Assembly (NCBI GenBank): GCA_029065305.1
Contig: JAIEIQ010000065.1
Coordinates: 1-6,567, forward strand
Length of the DNA: 6,567 nt
Source of the DNA: Oscillospiraceae bacterium
GTDB taxonomy: Bacteria > Bacillota > Clostridia > Oscillospirales > Oscillospiraceae
Direction of reading: 5' to 3'
The notes under the pieces are model-generated. The model saw only the letters and a program-made list of their open reading frames with translations, had not been told where the DNA came from and did no database searches. Each line of letters opens with the position of its first letter. Position 1 is the stretch's first letter. A program made the translations under genes and the position numbers. Positions 3,634-6,567 of the stretch are shown here, piece by piece.

Positions 3634-6567
3634 TCATCCGATGACCGCGATATTCTCCTCCGTCAGGGGCATATAGGGGATCTCCAGTGCCGCCGCGCCG
3701 CTGGTGTAGGACGACAGCCACGCCTCGTAGTCCGCGTTGTCCATGGGTGTGCCGTAGTCGGGGGCATAGCCGCCGGGTTCGATAATAATATAGTAGAGAT
3801 AGCCGTCTCCGTCCTTGTCCAGCTCGTCCGGGAAGCGCTCTTCTCCCGCGCCCTCCCGCAGGGACTTGTCGAAGCCGTCCACGCTGGCGATCTCCTCATA
3901 GCCCGCTCCGTCCCAGCGGTACAGCGTGTAGGGCCACAGCCTGTCCCCGGCCCAGCCCTGGTTGTGGCTCCAGCCTGCGAGGACCACGCCGTTGTCATAG
4001 TAGGTGATGTCTGGGAAGGCCGAGAAGAGCTCGTTCCCCGATCTGTCATAGATCCGCTCGACCTGCCCGGCCATAGCGGTGTTGTTTCGCTGGGTGATCA
4101 GCTCGTTCTCCCCATCGCCGTTTATATCGCAGACGGCGAAATACTCGCCGGAGATGTCCTCCGTGCCATTCGCTTGGCATTCCGCGATGAAGTTCCGCAG
4201 GATCCGCCGGAAAGCAGGCGTCAATAAACTCTCATCCACCGGGGGAGACCACATATAGTCGCTCTCCAGCCACCCCGCCCCGGTGAGAAACCCCTGGCCG
4301 TCGTAGTAGACAGGGCAGGTATAGGTAAAAACGCAGCCGTGGAGGTGGCCGGAGCCGGTGGAAATAATCTCTCCGCCGTAGGTCAGGAGGAACGAACCGG
4401 ACTGATAGGCGAAGCTGGTCATCAGGTCCGTAATGCCGCAGTACTCCGGCGCGGCGAGCCAATAGCCTTCCTCCCAGAACTGGGAGAGGTCCAGGGTGGC
4501 GCTGCTGTCCTGATAACGGATTTCCGCGCGGCCGGTTTCTCCGTCAAACAGGTAGGAGCGGTCTCTGTTGAAAAGATTCTTCTGCACCTCCAGGTCATAC
4601 TGGGTTCCCGTCCAGAGCTGGCCGTCCCACTCATAGACTGTCAGCTCAAATATGGCGGCACCTGTGCTGAAACCTGTGCAGTAGATAACAGCCAACTCCT
4701 TTTCCCCGTCGCCGTCCAGGTCCTCGAAATACAGCTCTGGGGGCCATTGGCCGTCCAGCGGCTCCTCCACCCACTGGAGGCTGTCCCCATATTGAAGGAA
4801 GCAGCGCCCCGTGCTCTGGTCCAAGTAGGCCGCGACGCTGTCCTCCGGCAGCTCCGAGAGCAGCCGGACGGAGCCCTGGAGGTCGGGCCCCGCCGTCTGG
4901 GGCGGCTGGGAGCCCACCTGCCAGGTCTCCCAGTAGGTCCCGTTCCATACACAGTGAAGCACGTCGCTGACCACCCCTGGCTCGGTGGTCTCGCCGTTGA
5001 AGTAGACCCCCTCGTGCCGCCGGAAGTGGATGGCGATGGTGCTGTCGTCCACATACTCCAGCAGGGGCAGCATGTCCAGCCCCTCTAGGCTGTGCTCCAG
5101 CACCTGGAAGTGCTCCCCATAGCGCAGGTAGACATGCTCCGTGTCCCAGGACCGGCGGTACAGGGCGACACCGCTCCCCGGCAGCTCCGAGAGCAGCTGC
5201 CAGAAGTCATTTTCCGCGCCAACCGCCGCAGGCAGCTCCTCAGCGGGGGGACAGGGCATGGTCCAAATCCAGCTGTGGAGGCTGTCGTCCAGGTTCAGAT
5301 AGTGGAGCGCATAGCCCCCGGTGCCCATCTCCGGAATGGACCAGAGCCCCGTCTTGCCATCCCGGACCACATAGCCCTGGCCGTATTTCACAATCCAGCC
5401 GTCCCCGCTGGCGAGGTGGGGATAGGCTTCCTTTTCCTCCTCGGTGGGAGCCCCGCCGTTTCCGGCCCACCAGGTGGTGTAGATATCACTTGCGGGCCGG
5501 ACCGCGTACTTCACACTGAACGATGCCTGGACATCGTGGGTGTCGTAGTCCCGCCGCTCCTCCCGGATCTCCACCGAGAGGAGATAACTGTCCCGCAGCG
5601 CGTCCCGGGGCTCCGCCTCATAGCGCTCGATGCTTTCAAACCAGGTGGACAGAAGCAGCCGGGCCATGTCCTCCGGGTCCTCCTCGAAAACCCGCTCCGC
5701 CGTCACCTCGTTCAGGTTGGTGGAGGCGGTGACGCCCTGGCTTCTCTGGCCGATGGTGGTCATCTCCTCCGGGGTCTCGGGGAGCTTCTTCGCCCCGGTG
5801 AAGGCGCAGGCCGCGGAGAGCGCACAGGCCAGAGCAACAAGAACCGCCATCACCGCCGTGGTCCGGGGCCGCTTTACCAGCAGAGCGATCCGCTCCTTGA
5901 CAGCGGATTTTCCCCCGGTCATGGTGGTGGCGCAGCGCACCAGATCCGCAGGGCCGGTCCGCCCAGCCACCAGCCCCACCAGGGTCCGGCCATAGTCCGC
6001 CCGGCGCTCCTCGCCAAGGAGCTTCACCGCCCCCTCGTCGCAGGCCAGCTCGCAGTCCCGGCGGCTCAGATACGCCGCCAGCCACACCAGGGGATTGTAC
6101 CAGTGGAGGGCCAGACAGACTCCCCGCCACACCGCCCAGGCGTGGTCCCCGTGGCGGAAGTGGGTGTACTCGTGGGCCAGGACATGCTCCTTTTCGGTTT
6201 CGTTCAGCCCCGGCGTCAGATAGATAGCGGGCCGGAACAAACCGAACAGGCACGGCGAGGCCAATCCCGCCGCCACATACACCCGCCGACCCCGGCAGGA
6301 CCCCGCCGGGCGCCTCGTCTTCGCCAGCTTCAGCCAGAACCGCAGATTCACCGTCAGCAGAAACGTCCCCGCCGCCCATACGCCGATCTGCCACACCCAC
6401 ATGGCCGCGCTTTTCAGGTCCACCAGCCGCTTGAGCATCCGGGTGTCCACCGCCCGGTAGCCGAACATCCGCATGTCCTCCGCCTCCGCCGGATCCGCTG
6501 TGGCGGTCCAGCCGGAGCCGCTGTGGAGATTCTCCCCGCCGGGCTCCATTTTGAATGAATCAGAGCT
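3634..6567 (-). CDS. BlaR1/MecR1-like M56 metalloprotease receptor with large repeat-containing extracytoplasmic region, 5' end outside window
   Basis: M56 proteins are membrane zinc proteases. In BlaR1/MecR1 an external sensor activates the protease, which relieves repression by BlaI/MecI. The frame stays open to the right edge (977 residues visible). The first in-window ATG (6549) has no SD site, and the expected first two membrane helices are missing, so the real start is upstream. Counting from that ATG: an outer loop (1-48), a membrane helix (about 50-70), SPCLFGLFRPAIYL (98-111), zinc site HEYTH (126-130), LHWYNPLVW (148-156), ACDE with the third ligand E172, a helix (231-250), then about 720 extracytoplasmic residues. 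That region lacks recognisable penicillin-binding motifs. It has two similar units beginning LLSELP (452, 563), DxDGDG motifs at 610, 808 and 911, WDG-type turns at 535, 641 and 879, and nine cysteines. The true ligand is unknown. A BlaI-type repressor gene upstream is likely but not seen. Confidence 0.85.
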   Translation of the reverse strand, partial: SSDSFKMEPGGENLHSGSGWTATADPAEAEDMRMFGYRAVDTRMLKRLVDLKSAAMWVWQIGVWAAGTFLLTVNLRFWLKLAKTRRPAGSCRGRRVYVAAGLASPCLFGLFRPAIYLTPGLNETEKEHVLAHEYTHFRHGDHAWAVWRGVCLALHWYNPLVWLAAYLSRRDCELACDEGAVKLLGEERRADYGRTLVGLVAGRTGPADLVRCATTMTGGKSAVKERIALLVKRPRTTAVMAVLVALACALSAACAFTGAKKLPETPEEMTTIGQRSQGVTASTNLNEVTAERVFEEDPEDMARLLLSTWFESIERYEAEPRDALRDSYLLSVEIREERRDYDTHDVQASFSVKYAVRPASDIYTTWWAGNGGAPTEEEKEAYPHLASGDGWIVKYGQGYVVRDGKTGLWSIPEMGTGGYALHYLNLDDSLHSWIWTMPCPPAEELPAAVGAENDFWQLLSELPGSGVALYRRSWDTEHVYLRYGEHFQVLEHSLEGLDMLPLLEYVDDSTIAIHFRRHEGVYFNGETTEPGVVSDVLHCVWNGTYWETWQVGSQPPQTAGPDLQGSVRLLSELPEDSVAAYLDQSTGRCFLQYGDSLQWVEEPLDGQWPPELYFEDLDGDGEKELAVIYCTGFSTGAAIFELTVYEWDGQLWTGTQYDLEVQKNLFNRDRSYLFDGETGRAEIRYQDSSATLDLSQFWEEGYWLAAPEYCGITDLMTSFAYQSGSFLLTYGGEIISTGSGHLHGCVFTYTCPVYYDGQGFLTGAGWLESDYMWSPPVDESLLTPAFRRILRNFIAECQANGTEDISGEYFAVCDINGDGENELITQRNNTAMAGQVERIYDRSGNELFSAFPDITYYDNGVVLAGWSHNQGWAGDRLWPYTLYRWDGAGYEEIASVDGFDKSLREGAGEERFPDELDKDGDGYLYYIIIEPGGYAPDYGTPMDNADYEAWLSSYTSGAAALEIPYMPLTEENIAVIG
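3802..4722 (-). other. Three DxDGDG-type motifs, probable calcium-binding FG-GAP/VCBS-like turns
   Basis: The motifs are DLDGDGEKEL (4693-4722), DINGDGENEL (4099-4128) and DKDGDG (3802-3819). The first two share D-x-(D/N)-G-D-G-x-x-E-L followed by a hydrophobic strand, as in FG-GAP/VCBS repeats of beta-propeller proteins. The turn sequences VYEWDGQLW (about residue 638) and LYRWDGAGY (about 876) follow the first and second. Calcium binding is inferred from the acidic spacing and is not shown. Confidence 0.6.
4675..5205 (-). repeat. Duplicated unit in the sensor region of the M56 receptor
   Basis: Residues about 449-545 (4915-5205) and 560-625 (4675-4872) align by eye. Each starts LLSELP, continues V-A-x-Y, then (Y/F)LxYG, then an E-x-x-L-(E/D)-G segment. 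Each ends with either EYVDDSTIAIHF or EDLDGDGEKELAVIY. The repeat spacing is 111 residues. The second unit has the full acidic DxDGDG motif, whereas the first appears degenerate. A 20-base stretch coding for the start of each unit (4845-4864 and 5178-5197) is identical, so this is real duplication rather than loose similarity. Confidence 0.7.

Noticed and set aside
3634..5799. Beta-lactam resistance receptor (true BlaR1/MecR1)
   Set aside because: The protease half fits, but I see no penicillin-binding active-site motifs in the outer region and no beta-lactamase gene in the window. Naming it blaR1 would imply an unsupported function.
5092..6558. A 488-codon open frame on the plus strand opposite the M56 gene
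   Set aside because: It is rich in proline, arginine, glycine and histidine, shows no domain, and lies entirely antisense to a gene with clear protease motifs. It is a by-product of high-GC codon usage. The long plus-strand frames over the opp genes are rejected for the same reason.

Overview
The window is GC-rich bacterial DNA. Its promoters match the sigma-A consensus, its Shine-Dalgarno (SD) sites are purine-rich, and its genes are tightly packed. An oligopeptide-type ABC transporter operon, a small cytosolic cyclophilin and a BlaR1-like M56 metalloprotease receptor together suggest a high-GC member of the Clostridia, of the Oscillospiraceae/Flavonifractor sort. That placement is inferred from protein character and base composition and was not tested by a search.

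Bases 1-2852 hold the front of a leftward opp/dpp-type peptide transporter operon: a sigma-A-like promoter (2824-2852), then oppB, oppC and oppD. oppD runs off the left edge, and an oppF-type ATPase probably follows it. OppB and OppC form the membrane channel and OppD is one of the two ATPases. OppC carries an extra extracytoplasmic segment of roughly 100 residues containing two similar units. No substrate-binding protein (OppA) lies in the window.

Bases 2782-2994 are a divergent intergenic region with two outward-facing promoters, one for the opp operon and one for a rightward cyclophilin-type peptidyl-prolyl isomerase gene (2995-3573). The cyclophilin fold is recognisable, but several active-site positions are substituted. 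It ends at a strong hairpin that should terminate transcription in both directions.

From 3634 to the right edge, on the minus strand and convergent with the cyclophilin, is a very large M56-family (BlaR1/MecR1-like) membrane metalloprotease gene whose 5' end lies outside the window. It keeps the HEXXH protease core and flanking membrane helices. Instead of the usual penicillin-binding sensor it has about 720 residues of repeat-containing extracytoplasmic sequence with three DxDGDG-type (FG-GAP/VCBS-like, probably calcium-binding) motifs. This is the most unusual object here. I see no RNA genes, insertion sequences, CRISPR arrays or prophage genes, and no evidence that the three transcription units act together.
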